NCBI GenBank assembly: GCA_027056525.1
Contig: JALUKO010000107.1
Span: forward strand, 1-13,190
Direction of reading: 5' to 3'
From: Helicobacteraceae bacterium
GTDB lineage: Bacteria; Campylobacterota; Campylobacteria; Campylobacterales; Sulfurimonadaceae
Length of the DNA: 13,190 bases
The stretch's first letter is position 1. Every line of letters begins with the position of its first letter. A program made the position numbers and the translations under genes. Below, piece after piece: positions 1-7,666 of this stretch. The notes beneath the pieces are model-generated. The model saw only the letters and a program-made list of their open reading frames with translations, had not been told where the DNA came from and made no database searches.

Positions 1-1
1 T

Positions 2-793
2 AAAAATACTTCTAAAATCTATCTGGAACACTCTATTAAAAAATTTTTACAAGATATTCAGAAAAGTTCTCATCCTGAAAGTGAAACTATTTTAGACTAT
101 ATACATGCAAACAACAAAAATATTACCAAACTCTGGAACAAATTTTATAAAGATGTACAAGAGTTCCGAGATGCTTCAGGTGTAACTTCGAGCTATTCAA
201 ATATCCTTTTGGAAAAAACTGTTACCGATATCTATAACACGAACCTTATGCTTATCATAGAGTTTGATAAGTTAACTAAAAAGCTAAAACAGGACTACTC
301 TAGCACTTTGGAAATGTATAAGTTTTTGCAATATATTCTCTTTAGTATATTGCTTTTGTTACTCATATACCTTTTTACCCAAGTGAAAACAATTATCGCC
401 TTTGTACATAAATTTTTAATTATTTCAAAAAATATCATTACAAATTCAAGCATCAAAGAACTCACACCCATTGAGCTGCAAAATAATGATGCAGACATTA
501 CACAGGCAGTTCAAAATTTTAACCATATTGTTAAAAAAATAGACAACTCAATCGAAATTGCCCATGATTCTATTGGACACTCCTATAAATCACTTGAAAT
601 TGTTGAACAAAATATTGAGGAGCTTCTAGAGTTGCTAAATACCATGGACGAAAATGCTACACTAGATAATGAGCTTACAAAAAAAGAAGATGCTGTTATA
701 CAATCTCTTGAAGAACTCACCAGCTCTGCGCAACACCTCAAAGATTTAAAGAATGATCTTCAAAAACTTATATCCTACAAAAAGAACTCATAA
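2..793 (+). CDS. 5'-truncated membrane sensor-like protein (PilJ/NarX-type helical sensor region, one visible TM)
   Basis: The frame is open from base 2 to the stop at 791-793, giving 263 visible residues; the true start lies outside the window. An internal TTG at 209 could be read as a start, but the open frame before it looks like real protein. Visible residues 1-105 are helical and polar, with a segment around 'KLWNKFYKDVQEF' that resembles the periplasmic bundle of PilJ/NarX-type sensors. One strong membrane helix follows (about residues 109-126), then roughly 135 residues predicted as cytoplasmic coiled coil rich in Glu, Leu and Asn. I see no histidine kinase motifs, no GGDEF and no chemoreceptor signalling tip, so any output must go through the coil. 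It ends 144 bases before nosZ on the same strand. A role in sensing nitrogen oxides is inference only; the family assignment is tentative. Confidence 0.55.
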   Translation, partial: KNTSKIYLEHSIKKFLQDIQKSSHPESETILDYIHANNKNITKLWNKFYKDVQEFRDASGVTSSYSNILLEKTVTDIYNTNLMLIIEFDKLTKKLKQDYSSTLEMYKFLQYILFSILLLLLIYLFTQVKTIIAFVHKFLIISKNIITNSSIKELTPIELQNNDADITQAVQNFNHIVKKIDNSIEIAHDSIGHSYKSLEIVEQNIEELLELLNTMDENATLDNELTKKEDAVIQSLEELTSSAQHLKDLKNDLQKLISYKKNS

Positions 794-798
794 ATCTT

Positions 799-824
799 AA
801 ATTAAAAAATTAATTTTTTAATTT
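799..824. repeat. Perfect 26-bp AT-only palindrome between the sensor gene and nosZ
   Basis: Bases 799-811 (AAATTAAAAAATT) are exactly the reverse complement of 812-824 (AATTTTTTAATTT), with no spacer. It begins six bases after the upstream stop codon. It overlaps the first two bases of the CRP/FNR-type box at 823-836. It could be a weak terminator of the upstream gene, acting in either direction, or an AT-rich binding or bending site next to the nosZ promoter. Chance is possible in such AT-rich DNA. Confidence 0.6.
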
Positions 825-874
825 GACCTTAGTCAAACTATTGCACTTACAAATGCACTAAGATTACATATAAT
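823..874 (+). promoter_or_regulatory. Predicted CRP/FNR-family promoter of nosZ
   Basis: Bases 823-836 read TTGAC-CTTA-GTCAA, a perfect inverted repeat of the CRP/FNR form (5+4+5). A -10-like TAAGAT lies at 859-864, exactly 36 bases after the box start, which would put the box centre near -41.5 (class II activation). A better -10 consensus, TATAAT, lies at 869-874 but would give a box position near -51.5. The regulator would be an FNR, NssR or DNR-like protein; NssR of Campylobacter uses a related TTAAC-N4-GTTAA site. The leader also holds an inverted GCACTAA (855-861) / TTAGTGC (894-900). Not tested experimentally. Confidence 0.65.
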
Positions 875-937
875 TTGAGTATTGTCATGTGCATTAGTGC
901 CTTGGAAGATACTTGAAAGAAGACTAAGGAGAAAAAG

Positions 938-3535
938 ATGGACAAGCATTTTAATAAGCTTTCTTCACTTATTTTAGGTACTGCACTTGCTACAACCGTT
1001 GTGTCTGCGAGTGGTGGTGAGCTCCAAAAAGTAATGAAGGCAAGAGGTTTAACGGAAAACGATGTTATTCGTGCTGCAAAAACATACAACCCTACAGGTG
1101 GGAGGGATGAGTTTATTGTATTTAGTTCTGGTGGACAGTCTGGGCAAGTGATTGTTTATGGCGTGCCATCAATGAGAATCTTAAAATATATTGCCGTATT
1201 TACACCCGAACCATGGCAAGGTTATGGTTATGATGTAGATAGTCTTAAGGTTTTAAGACAAGGTAATATCCGTGGACGTGAAATCAACTGGGGAGATACG
1301 CACCACCCTGCTATTTCTGAAACAGATGCAAAATATGATGGAAAGTGGTTAGCTATAAATGACAAAGCAAATCCGCGTATTGCTATCATTGACCTTCACG
1401 ATTTTGAAACAAAACAGATCGTGGTCAACCCTGTTTTCAAATCGGCTCACGGTGGGGCTTTCTTTACTCAAAACAGTGATTATATCATAGAAGCTGCTCA
1501 GTACGCTGCTCCGTTTGATAATAACTATCACCCGATTGAGGAGTATAAAGAGACATACCGTGGTGGTGTTACCATGTGGAAATTCAACCATGACAAGGGG
1601 AGAATCATAGAAAAAGATTCTTTTACTATCGAGATGCCTCCATATATGCAGGATTTAAGTGATGCCGGTAAAAATGCTTCTGATGGCTGGGGATTTACCA
1701 ACTCATTTAACACGGAGATGTACACAGGCGGTATTGAAGTGGGTATGCCACCAAATGAAGCCGGTATGTCAAGAAATGATACTGACTTCTTACACGTATA
1801 TAACTGGAAAAAACTGGCAAAACTGGCAAAAGATAAGAAAAACTACAAAAAAGTCAACGGTATGAAAATTATACCGATGAGTGTAGCAGTTGCAAACAAC
1901 GCGCTTTTCTTGATCCCAGAGCCTAAATCACCGCATGGTGTTGATGTATCTCCTGATGGAGAGTATATTACAGTTTGTGGTAAGCTAGATACTCACGCTT
2001 CAGTATATAAATGGAGTAAAATCAAAAAGCTTATTGACACTAAACAATATGCAGGGAAAGATCCTTACGGTATCCCTATTTTGGATATGAAAAAATCACT
2101 CCATGGTCAGGTTGAGCTTGGTCTTGGGCCATTACATAACCAGTATTCAAATGTAGATGGCGAGATCTATACATCGCTGTATGTTGATTCTCAGATCGTT
2201 AAATGGAACTATAAAAAACTTAAAGTTCTTGATAAGGAGAATGTGCACTACAACGTTGGGCACCTTTGTGGCATGGAAGGTAAAACTGCCGATCCTCAAG
2301 GAAAATATATCATCTCTTTAAATAAACTTGCTATTGACAGATTTGATCCGGTTGGTCCACTACATCCACAAAATCACCAGTTGATCGATGTAAGCGGTAA
2401 AACTATGGACCTCCTTGTTGATATGCCACTACCTTTAGGTGAGCCTCACCAAGCTGTAGCTATCAGAGCTGAGAAACTACACCCGGCTGTTAGATATAAA
2501 ATGGGTACAAACTCAAAAACAGGTAAGCAACACAAAGGTAAAACTTTAGCGGGTCAGGAAAAAATTGTAAGAAAAGGGAAAAATGTATATGTATATGCAA
2601 CACTCGTTCGTTCACATATCAATCCTGAACGTATTACAGTAAACAAAGGTGACAATGTAACTATTTACATGACCAACCTTGAACGTGCCCAAGATGAAAC
2701 TCACGGTTTCACAGTTGATCATTATGATGTGCACGCTTCCCTTGAACCGGGTGAAACAGCAGAGATCAACTTCACAGCAGATATTGAAGGTGTATTTCCT
2801 TTCTACTGTACAGAGTTTTGTTCTGCACTTCACTTAGAGATGATGGGCTATATGATGGTAAAAGATCCTAACAAAAAATATGTTAGTGCTCAAAAACTCA
2901 AAATGAAAACAATGTCCAAAGCAGAGCTAGAAGCTGAATACAAAAAAACTGTAGCAGTCAATGACGCTACTGATGCTGTTATTCAAAGCGTTGTTAAATT
3001 CTTGAAAGAGAACCATTTTGAAAAACATAAAGTTGTTGCTGATCTTGTAACTGATGCGTTTGATCAATACAATCAGATCCCTGCACAGAAAAAGAAAGCT
3101 GATGCAGCATACAAAAAAGGTGACTTGGAAAAAGCGATCTTATTTGAAAATATGATCTGGCAACTTATGGTAAAAACTGCCGATGTTGGTATTCGTGCAA
3201 AAGATGCACTTGTTCGTATCATCGCTACAAAACAATCTTCTGCTGCACAAGCCGGTGAAAGAGCATTTGGAGAGGGTGGTTGTTCAGGATGTCATGTTAT
3301 TGGTAAAGTATCATCCGGTCCAGACTTAACAGGTGTACTTCAAAGACATGAAAATGGTGAACAATGGGTGAAAAACTTTATTATGCATCCGGAAAAAATG
3401 TACCATGATACTTATGTAAAAAGCATGATTGATTATTTTAATCTCAAAATGCCTAATCAACATATGAGTGAAAAGGAAACTGAAAACATTATCGAATATC
3501 TAAAATGGATTGACGAGAATGCAAATTTATTCTAA
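938..3535 (+). CDS. nosZ: Nitrous oxide reductase, clade II, with C-terminal cytochrome c domain (cNosZ)
   Basis: Reduces N2O to N2 in the periplasm. The 865-residue protein starts with a Sec-type signal peptide (about residues 1-24, no twin arginine), typical of clade II. A seven-bladed propeller carries the CuZ histidines: DTHHP (H122, H123), SAHGG (H171), SPHGVDVSPDG (H333), LHNQY (H400), GHLCG (H442), HPQNH (H476, H480) and GEPHQ (H504) are the candidates. The CuA domain shows H589 (HGF) and CTEFCSALHLEM with C624, C628, H632 and M635. A Lys-rich helical linker of about 115 residues leads to a monohaem cytochrome c with CSGCH at 782-786; M838 is a candidate axial ligand. The start is set by AAGGAG at 926-931. 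Length fits the Wolinella-type enzyme. The fused haem probably takes electrons from the Nos cytochromes. Confidence 0.97.
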   Translation: MDKHFNKLSSLILGTALATTVVSASGGELQKVMKARGLTENDVIRAAKTYNPTGGRDEFIVFSSGGQSGQVIVYGVPSMRILKYIAVFTPEPWQGYGYDVDSLKVLRQGNIRGREINWGDTHHPAISETDAKYDGKWLAINDKANPRIAIIDLHDFETKQIVVNPVFKSAHGGAFFTQNSDYIIEAAQYAAPFDNNYHPIEEYKETYRGGVTMWKFNHDKGRIIEKDSFTIEMPPYMQDLSDAGKNASDGWGFTNSFNTEMYTGGIEVGMPPNEAGMSRNDTDFLHVYNWKKLAKLAKDKKNYKKVNGMKIIPMSVAVANNALFLIPEPKSPHGVDVSPDGEYITVCGKLDTHASVYKWSKIKKLIDTKQYAGKDPYGIPILDMKKSLHGQVELGLGPLHNQYSNVDGEIYTSLYVDSQIVKWNYKKLKVLDKENVHYNVGHLCGMEGKTADPQGKYIISLNKLAIDRFDPVGPLHPQNHQLIDVSGKTMDLLVDMPLPLGEPHQAVAIRAEKLHPAVRYKMGTNSKTGKQHKGKTLAGQEKIVRKGKNVYVYATLVRSHINPERITVNKGDNVTIYMTNLERAQDETHGFTVDHYDVHASLEPGETAEINFTADIEGVFPFYCTEFCSALHLEMMGYMMVKDPNKKYVSAQKLKMKTMSKAELEAEYKKTVAVNDATDAVIQSVVKFLKENHFEKHKVVADLVTDAFDQYNQIPAQKKKADAAYKKGDLEKAILFENMIWQLMVKTADVGIRAKDALVRIIATKQSSAAQAGERAFGEGGCSGCHVIGKVSSGPDLTGVLQRHENGEQWVKNFIMHPEKMYHDTYVKSMIDYFNLKMPNQHMSEKETENIIEYLKWIDENANLF

Positions 3536-3563
3536 AAATAAATTTCCTGTTTTACTTACTTCT

Positions 3564-3593
3564 AGAAGGAAAGAGCTTTCACTCTTTCCTTCT
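3564..3593 (+). terminator. Strong hairpin between nosZ and nosB: partial terminator or mRNA-stabilising element
   Basis: AGAAGGAAAGAG (3564-3575) pairs perfectly with CTCTTTCCTTCT (3582-3593) around a 6-base loop. It begins 28 bases after the nosZ stop. The stem is far more GC-rich than its surroundings. It is followed by CCTTAATAAT rather than a clean T run, so it is not a textbook intrinsic terminator. It may end or protect the nosZ transcript, setting nosZ apart from the accessory genes that have their own promoter downstream. Confidence 0.65.
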
Positions 3594-3616
3594 CCTTAAT
3601 AATCAAAATTCTCTCA

Positions 3617-3658
3617 TTGACATAAATCAAACTTATAAATTTTTTATTATTATATAAT
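3617..3658 (+). promoter_or_regulatory. Predicted CRP/FNR-family promoter of the nosB-onward operon
   Basis: TTGAC-ATAA-ATCAA at 3617-3630 matches the FNR consensus TTGAT-N4-ATCAA at 9 of 10 positions. A perfect TATAAT lies at 3653-3658, 36 bases after the box start, putting the likely transcription start near 3665 and the box centre at about -41.5. This is the class II activator arrangement and the same spacing as at the nosZ promoter. Predicted leader length to the nosB start is about 59 bases. Confidence 0.75.
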
Positions 3659-3663
3659 AATTG

Positions 3664-3707
3664 AAATTTAAAACTGAGGATTTCTACTAATCTTGAATTT
3701 TAAATTT
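3664..3707 (+). repeat. AT-rich inverted repeat in the predicted nosB leader
   Basis: AAATTTAAAA (3664-3673) is the exact reverse complement of TTTTAAATTT (3698-3707), separated by 24 bases. The left arm coincides with the predicted transcription start, and the right arm ends seven bases before the AGGA ribosome site (3714-3717). It could form a weak leader hairpin. Base composition makes chance a real alternative. Confidence 0.35.
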
Positions 3708-3723
3708 AAAAAAAGGAATTTAC

Positions 3724-4515
3724 ATGCATCCTAGTCTGATAAAGGCAAAAATATTTGCTTCATTAGCACTCATAATTTTAACACTTGCTTTTACTTTTCC
3801 GATGTTGGCTTTTCATGGAACTCTAAACAAAGTTGAAGATGGCAAGCCTGAGGAGATCTCATCACTTAGTAAATCTGTATGGAATCTCTATAATCAAGGT
3901 CGTTATAAAAGTGTAACCACACCAAAAGAAGCTCACAACAATTTGGAACAAATGATAGAGTCCGCTTCTGAGATCGGTGTTGCATCCCTACCTATTTGGG
4001 CAGTTTCACTTGAAGCACCAAACTATCCAAAAGAGGCATTCCCTGAAGGAATTCCTGTTTATTTTCATTTTGATGGTTACAGTGGTGAAGTACATGAGAT
4101 GAATACTATTAACCATTATGTAGGAATGGATCCTATGTGGGTAGGTGGTACTTTTGAACGCGAAATTGGTATTTATGCACTTTTACTCCTTTCTCTTGGT
4201 ATGATCTATTTTATAGCATATGACAACAAGTATTTGAACTATATCATTTTGATCCCGGCATCATTGCCCCTGCTTTTTATAGCTGATTATTCCTACTGGC
4301 TCTATTGGTTCGGACATAACTTACATGACTGGGGAGCCTTTAAGATCAAACCTTTTATGCCCACAGTATTTGGTGATGGTAAAATCGCACAGTTTGTTAC
4401 ACACTCTTACCCTACTATTGGGTTTTATATGTTGGTAGCAATCGGGCTACTTAGCCTTCTTGCTTTTTTTGCGAAACAAAAAGCAATGAGAGAGATGAAT
4501 TCACAAGAAAAATAA
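3724..4515 (+). CDS. nosB: NosB, clade II-specific polytopic membrane protein of nos clusters
   Basis: The 263-residue protein has four predicted membrane helices: about residues 8-30, 148-166, 170-195 and 234-251. Between the first and second is a loop of about 115 residues, probably periplasmic, containing His-bearing stretches such as 'YFHFDGYSGEVHEMN'. Further conserved-looking aromatic and His residues (WLYWFGHNLHDWG) follow the third helix. Position directly after nosZ and topology match NosB of Wolinella and related Campylobacterota. Its exact role is unknown; it is thought to support N2O respiration at the membrane. The start is preceded by AGGA at 3714-3717. It heads the long operon; only four bases separate it from nosD. 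Confidence 0.85.
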   Translation: MHPSLIKAKIFASLALIILTLAFTFPMLAFHGTLNKVEDGKPEEISSLSKSVWNLYNQGRYKSVTTPKEAHNNLEQMIESASEIGVASLPIWAVSLEAPNYPKEAFPEGIPVYFHFDGYSGEVHEMNTINHYVGMDPMWVGGTFEREIGIYALLLLSLGMIYFIAYDNKYLNYIILIPASLPLLFIADYSYWLYWFGHNLHDWGAFKIKPFMPTVFGDGKIAQFVTHSYPTIGFYMLVAIGLLSLLAFFAKQKAMREMNSQEK

Positions 4516-4519
4516 AGGT

Positions 4520-5752
4520 ATGGAAATCAGTATGTTGAAAGTTCTTTTTGCTTCTTACTTTTTTTTATTTAGCCAAATACTTTGTGCTAACATGCTACAA
4601 GAAGCGATAGACAAGGCACCGGCCGGTTCTATTTTAAAACTTCCTGCCGGTATCTATAAGGGAAGCATCAACATAACAAAACCTATCTCAATTATAGGGA
4701 AAGAAGATGGTGTTATCATAGATGGTGAGAACAGCGGTACAGTTATCAACATACACAGCTCTTTTGTCACTTTAAAAAATTTAACTATTATTGGAAGCGG
4801 TTCCCGTCACGACAAACTTGATGCTGCCATTGCTATGAAAGAATCGAAACAATGCGAGATTGACAACTGTGTTATAAAAGACTGCTTATTTGGTATAGAC
4901 CTTGAAATGGTTAGTAACTCTATCATCTCCAATAACACAATCACATCCAAAGATCTCGATCTTGGACTTCGAGGAGATGGACTTAGACTATGGTACTCTC
5001 ATGACAATGTTGTAAAAAACAATCACCTTTATAAATCTCGTGATATGGTAGTGTGGTACTCCCATGGGAACCAGATTATTGCCAACAAAGGTGAATGGTG
5101 TCGTTATTCACTTCACTTTATGTATGCCGGTAAAAACTTTGTAAAAAACAACAGTTATCAATTTAACTCGGTCGGTATCTTTTTTATGTATTCTCAAGAC
5201 ACTATCGCCACGGGCAATACCATTAAAAGCTCTCTTGGTGCTACAGGAATGGGTATAGGCTTAAAAGATGTTTCAAACTTCACTATCAAAAACAATACAG
5301 TTATCTACTGTGCACAAGGTATCTATATAGACCGTTCACCATTTGAGCCAGGCACTCACAACTGGATAGAGTCCAATAAGATACTCTATAATGCAGAAGC
5401 CCTGCATTTTCACTCACTCAGTGAAAATAATATTATTAAAGATAACGTAATCATGGGAAATATAGAAGATATTGTCAATGACAGCAGAGGAAGTAAAACC
5501 AACGAGAATGAGATTGTTGGCAACTACTGGGACAATTATGAAGGATTCGATAAAAATAAAGACAATATCGGCGATACACCACATAAAGTGTATCAATATG
5601 CCGACCAACTTTGGGTCTATAATCAAGATGTCAAGTTTTTTTACGGAAGCCCCGTGATCTCATTGCTCAACTTTTTAGCAAAACTTGCTCCATTTACAAA
5701 ACCTCTTTTTTTACTAGAAGATAAAAAACCTAAAGTCACGATAGAAGGATAG
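4520..5752 (+). CDS. nosD: NosD, periplasmic beta-helix maturation protein for the CuZ site
   Basis: NosD is the periplasmic partner of the NosFY ABC machine and is needed to assemble the tetranuclear copper-sulfur CuZ centre. The protein has a Sec signal followed by repeated right-handed beta-helix (CASH) rungs with many N-x-I/N-N-x-I repeats. The hallmark tail motif is 'NYWDNYEGFDKNKDNIGDTP', including an Asp/Asn-rich loop that looks Ca-binding. Two WYSH motifs and FMY motifs lie mid-protein. The ATG at 4520 gives 410 residues, but its AAAGG (4514-4518) is only one base away. The in-frame ATG at 4532, which opens the hydrophobic MLKVLFASYFFLFSQILCA, is a plausible true start. Compare the paralogue at 11526-12740. 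Confidence 0.93.
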   Translation: MEISMLKVLFASYFFLFSQILCANMLQEAIDKAPAGSILKLPAGIYKGSINITKPISIIGKEDGVIIDGENSGTVINIHSSFVTLKNLTIIGSGSRHDKLDAAIAMKESKQCEIDNCVIKDCLFGIDLEMVSNSIISNNTITSKDLDLGLRGDGLRLWYSHDNVVKNNHLYKSRDMVVWYSHGNQIIANKGEWCRYSLHFMYAGKNFVKNNSYQFNSVGIFFMYSQDTIATGNTIKSSLGATGMGIGLKDVSNFTIKNNTVIYCAQGIYIDRSPFEPGTHNWIESNKILYNAEALHFHSLSENNIIKDNVIMGNIEDIVNDSRGSKTNENEIVGNYWDNYEGFDKNKDNIGDTPHKVYQYADQLWVYNQDVKFFYGSPVISLLNFLAKLAPFTKPLFLLEDKKPKVTIEG

Positions 5753-5754
5753 TT

Positions 5755-6492
5755 ATGAAAAAAGTACAAACAGATAGAAGAAAATTTGTTAAATACTCCA
5801 CACTTGGGATACTTGGTCTCGTTCTTGGTGGTGGTGTAATTTTTTCACCTTATGCAGTTGGTGCTGAGAATAGACTGCGCCCACCGGGTGCTCTTGCAGA
5901 GAAAGATTTTCTTGCACTGTGTATAAAGTGTGGGCAATGTCTTCAGGTATGTCCTTACCACTCTATAAAACTCTCAGACTTCGCCAAAGGTCATGGTGTA
6001 GGCACCCCTTATATAGATGCAAATGTTAGGGGATGCTATGCTTGTGAAGCAGTACCTTGTGTACTTGCATGTCCAAGTGGAGCCTTGGAGCACACCTGTG
6101 AAAAACCTGAAGATATCCATATGGGAGTGGCAGTGCTTGAGTTTGCGGATACCTGCCTGGCTATGAGTAATACGCCGGTTCCAAAGGGCTATAATCAAAA
6201 AATGATAGACTTTACAGCTTCTGTTGTCAATCTTACCCCTTTGGAGGAGAAACTTCTGGAAAAATTTAGTGGCTACGAAGGGGAACAATGCACTTTATGT
6301 GCAGATATGTGCCCACTCTCAAACCCTTTAAGTGCCATTGCTATGGTTCCTGATGAGAAAGGCGGGCATAAACCCGAGATCTATGATGGATGTATCGGCT
6401 GTGGTGTTTGTCAAGAAGTTTGTCCGACAAAAACACCTTCTATAGTAGTAAAACCAAGAGTAACTTATGAACAATATTATGCAAGTAATTAA
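5755..6492 (+). CDS. nosG: NosG, NapG/MauM-like Fe-S protein with Tat signal
   Basis: This 245-residue protein is a periplasmic iron-sulfur electron carrier of the NapG family, expected to pair with NosH in moving electrons from menaquinol to NosZ. The N-terminus has a twin-arginine signal (DRRKFVKY) and a hydrophobic stretch, so export is as a folded protein. Cys groups for up to four [4Fe-4S] clusters are C56-C59-C62-C66, C94-C97-C102-C106, C179-C182-C186 and C213-C216-G-x-C219-C223; the third group is irregular, with CTLCADMCP spacing. The ATG follows GAAGGA (5744-5749), and the upstream nosD stop overlaps this ribosome site region, suggesting coupled translation. Confidence 0.93.
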   Translation: MKKVQTDRRKFVKYSTLGILGLVLGGGVIFSPYAVGAENRLRPPGALAEKDFLALCIKCGQCLQVCPYHSIKLSDFAKGHGVGTPYIDANVRGCYACEAVPCVLACPSGALEHTCEKPEDIHMGVAVLEFADTCLAMSNTPVPKGYNQKMIDFTASVVNLTPLEEKLLEKFSGYEGEQCTLCADMCPLSNPLSAIAMVPDEKGGHKPEIYDGCIGCGVCQEVCPTKTPSIVVKPRVTYEQYYASN

Positions 6493-6504
6493 CAGGAATA
6501 ACAA

Positions 6505-7134
6505 ATGAAATATACAAAAACAAAACAAGTTCAAAATATACTGATAACATCTAGCTTCTTAGTCATAGCTGCTTTTAGTGGATGTAGTGAAAATTCTCAA
6601 GAAGACAAACAAAAAGAGGATCTTCAAAAAACCTCCAGCGAAACGCCTCAAATTGAGATCATAGCAAATGAAAATGCACATGAGATAAAAGTACAACAAA
6701 AACACAGTGATGCCAATCAGAGTAAATCGTACTATCTTGAGTACAACATCAAAAGTGAATATGATCCAAATGCACAACCTGCAAATGAGGATGCATCTGT
6801 GCGAGTAAAACCAAGAACATCTATTGATGCAAACATGCATGTAAGAAGCCCCTACGAAAAACTTCAGGTTTCTCTGCTTGTCAATAAGCTCAGTAAAAAG
6901 TTTATTGTCAAGTGTTCTGCATGTCATAATGATTATGCCAACGGCATTATCGGCCCTTCCCTTCTATCAGAGAGTTCCGATGAGATTTTCAACAAAATAG
7001 CAGACTTTAAAAGTGGTAAGAAATCCAATCCACTTATGAATGATCTTATAAAAATGATGAGTGATGAAGAGATTCGTGAGATAGCAGATGATATCTATGA
7101 GTTTAACAAACAAATCGAAGCGATAAGGAAATAA
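6505..7134 (+). CDS. nosC1: NosC1, monohaem cytochrome c, predicted lipoprotein
   Basis: The 209-residue protein begins with a signal peptide ending in a lipobox (FSGC, C27), so it is probably lipid-anchored. A polar, low-complexity region rich in Glu, Lys and Asn covers about residues 28-110. A single cytochrome c domain follows with CSACH at 137-141 (haem ligand H141) and Met-rich 'NPLMNDLIKMM' downstream as candidate axial ligand. It probably shuttles electrons between NosGH and the NosZ haem. It is a paralogue of the next gene: both share GP-L/F, a K-x-x-DFK segment and M residues after the haem. It lies 12 bases after nosG and two bases before nosC2. Confidence 0.87.
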   Translation: MKYTKTKQVQNILITSSFLVIAAFSGCSENSQEDKQKEDLQKTSSETPQIEIIANENAHEIKVQQKHSDANQSKSYYLEYNIKSEYDPNAQPANEDASVRVKPRTSIDANMHVRSPYEKLQVSLLVNKLSKKFIVKCSACHNDYANGIIGPSLLSESSDEIFNKIADFKSGKKSNPLMNDLIKMMSDEEIREIADDIYEFNKQIEAIRK

Positions 7135-7136
7135 AG

Positions 7137-7643
7137 ATGAAAAATATAATAGTTGGAATTTTAACACTACTTATTTTTGGTTTAATGGCCTGGACGGCTT
7201 CACAGGGGGGAGCCTACAACGGTGGTGAACAAAATAAGGTTATCAAAGACTTTGGAAATTCTGCGATGCAAACGGCTTCTGTTGTTGCACCTCAAGAAAA
7301 AGATGACAGACAAAAAGAGATGGATGAACTCAATGCCCTTAAGGATAAAGCAGGTAATACCGGTGCATTTAAGGTATCACAAGAGTATAAAAGTAAATGT
7401 TCCTCTTGCCATGGTGTCAATGGTTCAGGCTTTCAAAATGGCAGAAAGATGATGGGTCCAAAACTTTTCGGGCAAAATGAAGCTGAGATATACAAAAAAC
7501 TGAGTGATTTCAAAGATGGAAGAAAAGAAAATATGATTATGAAAGGGCTTCTAATCAAACTCAATGATGAGGACTTAAAAAGACTCGCAAAAGAGATTGG
7601 AGAATTCCCGGCTCGTGCAAAAGCACTTCAGCAAAGCAACTAA
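7137..7643 (+). CDS. nosC2: NosC2, monohaem cytochrome c, N-terminally anchored or secreted
   Basis: The 168-residue protein has an N-terminal hydrophobic helix (about residues 4-20) with no lipobox and no clear cleavage site, so it may stay anchored. A charged linker precedes a cytochrome c domain with CSSCH at 88-92. 'KMMGPKLFGQNEAEIYKKL' and 'ENMIMKG' downstream carry candidate Met ligands. Likely role is electron transfer to NosZ alongside NosC1. The start follows AAGGAA (7125-7130) inside the end of nosC1, so the pair is probably translationally coupled. Confidence 0.87.
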   Translation: MKNIIVGILTLLIFGLMAWTASQGGAYNGGEQNKVIKDFGNSAMQTASVVAPQEKDDRQKEMDELNALKDKAGNTGAFKVSQEYKSKCSSCHGVNGSGFQNGRKMMGPKLFGQNEAEIYKKLSDFKDGRKENMIMKGLLIKLNDEDLKRLAKEIGEFPARAKALQQSN

Positions 7644-7666
7644 CACTCAATAAGAGGAAGTTTACA

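Noticed and set aside
3060..3067. TTGATCAA inside nosZ as a CRP/FNR box.
   Set aside because: It lacks the 4-base spacer between half-sites and lies in the coding sequence.
5573..5594. GATACAC/GTGTATC inverted repeat near the nosD 3' end as an RNA element.
   Set aside because: It falls in codons for the conserved DTPHKVYQ segment, and the copy in the paralogue does not keep the stem.
5974..6288. A 104-codon open frame on the minus strand within nosG.
   Set aside because: It is antisense to the Fe-S protein, shows no recognisable family features and has no clear ribosome site; it is explained by nosG codon use.
6559..6927. A 122-codon minus-strand open frame opposite nosC1.
   Set aside because: Hydrophobic shadow of a Lys/Glu/Asn-rich coding region; no independent support.
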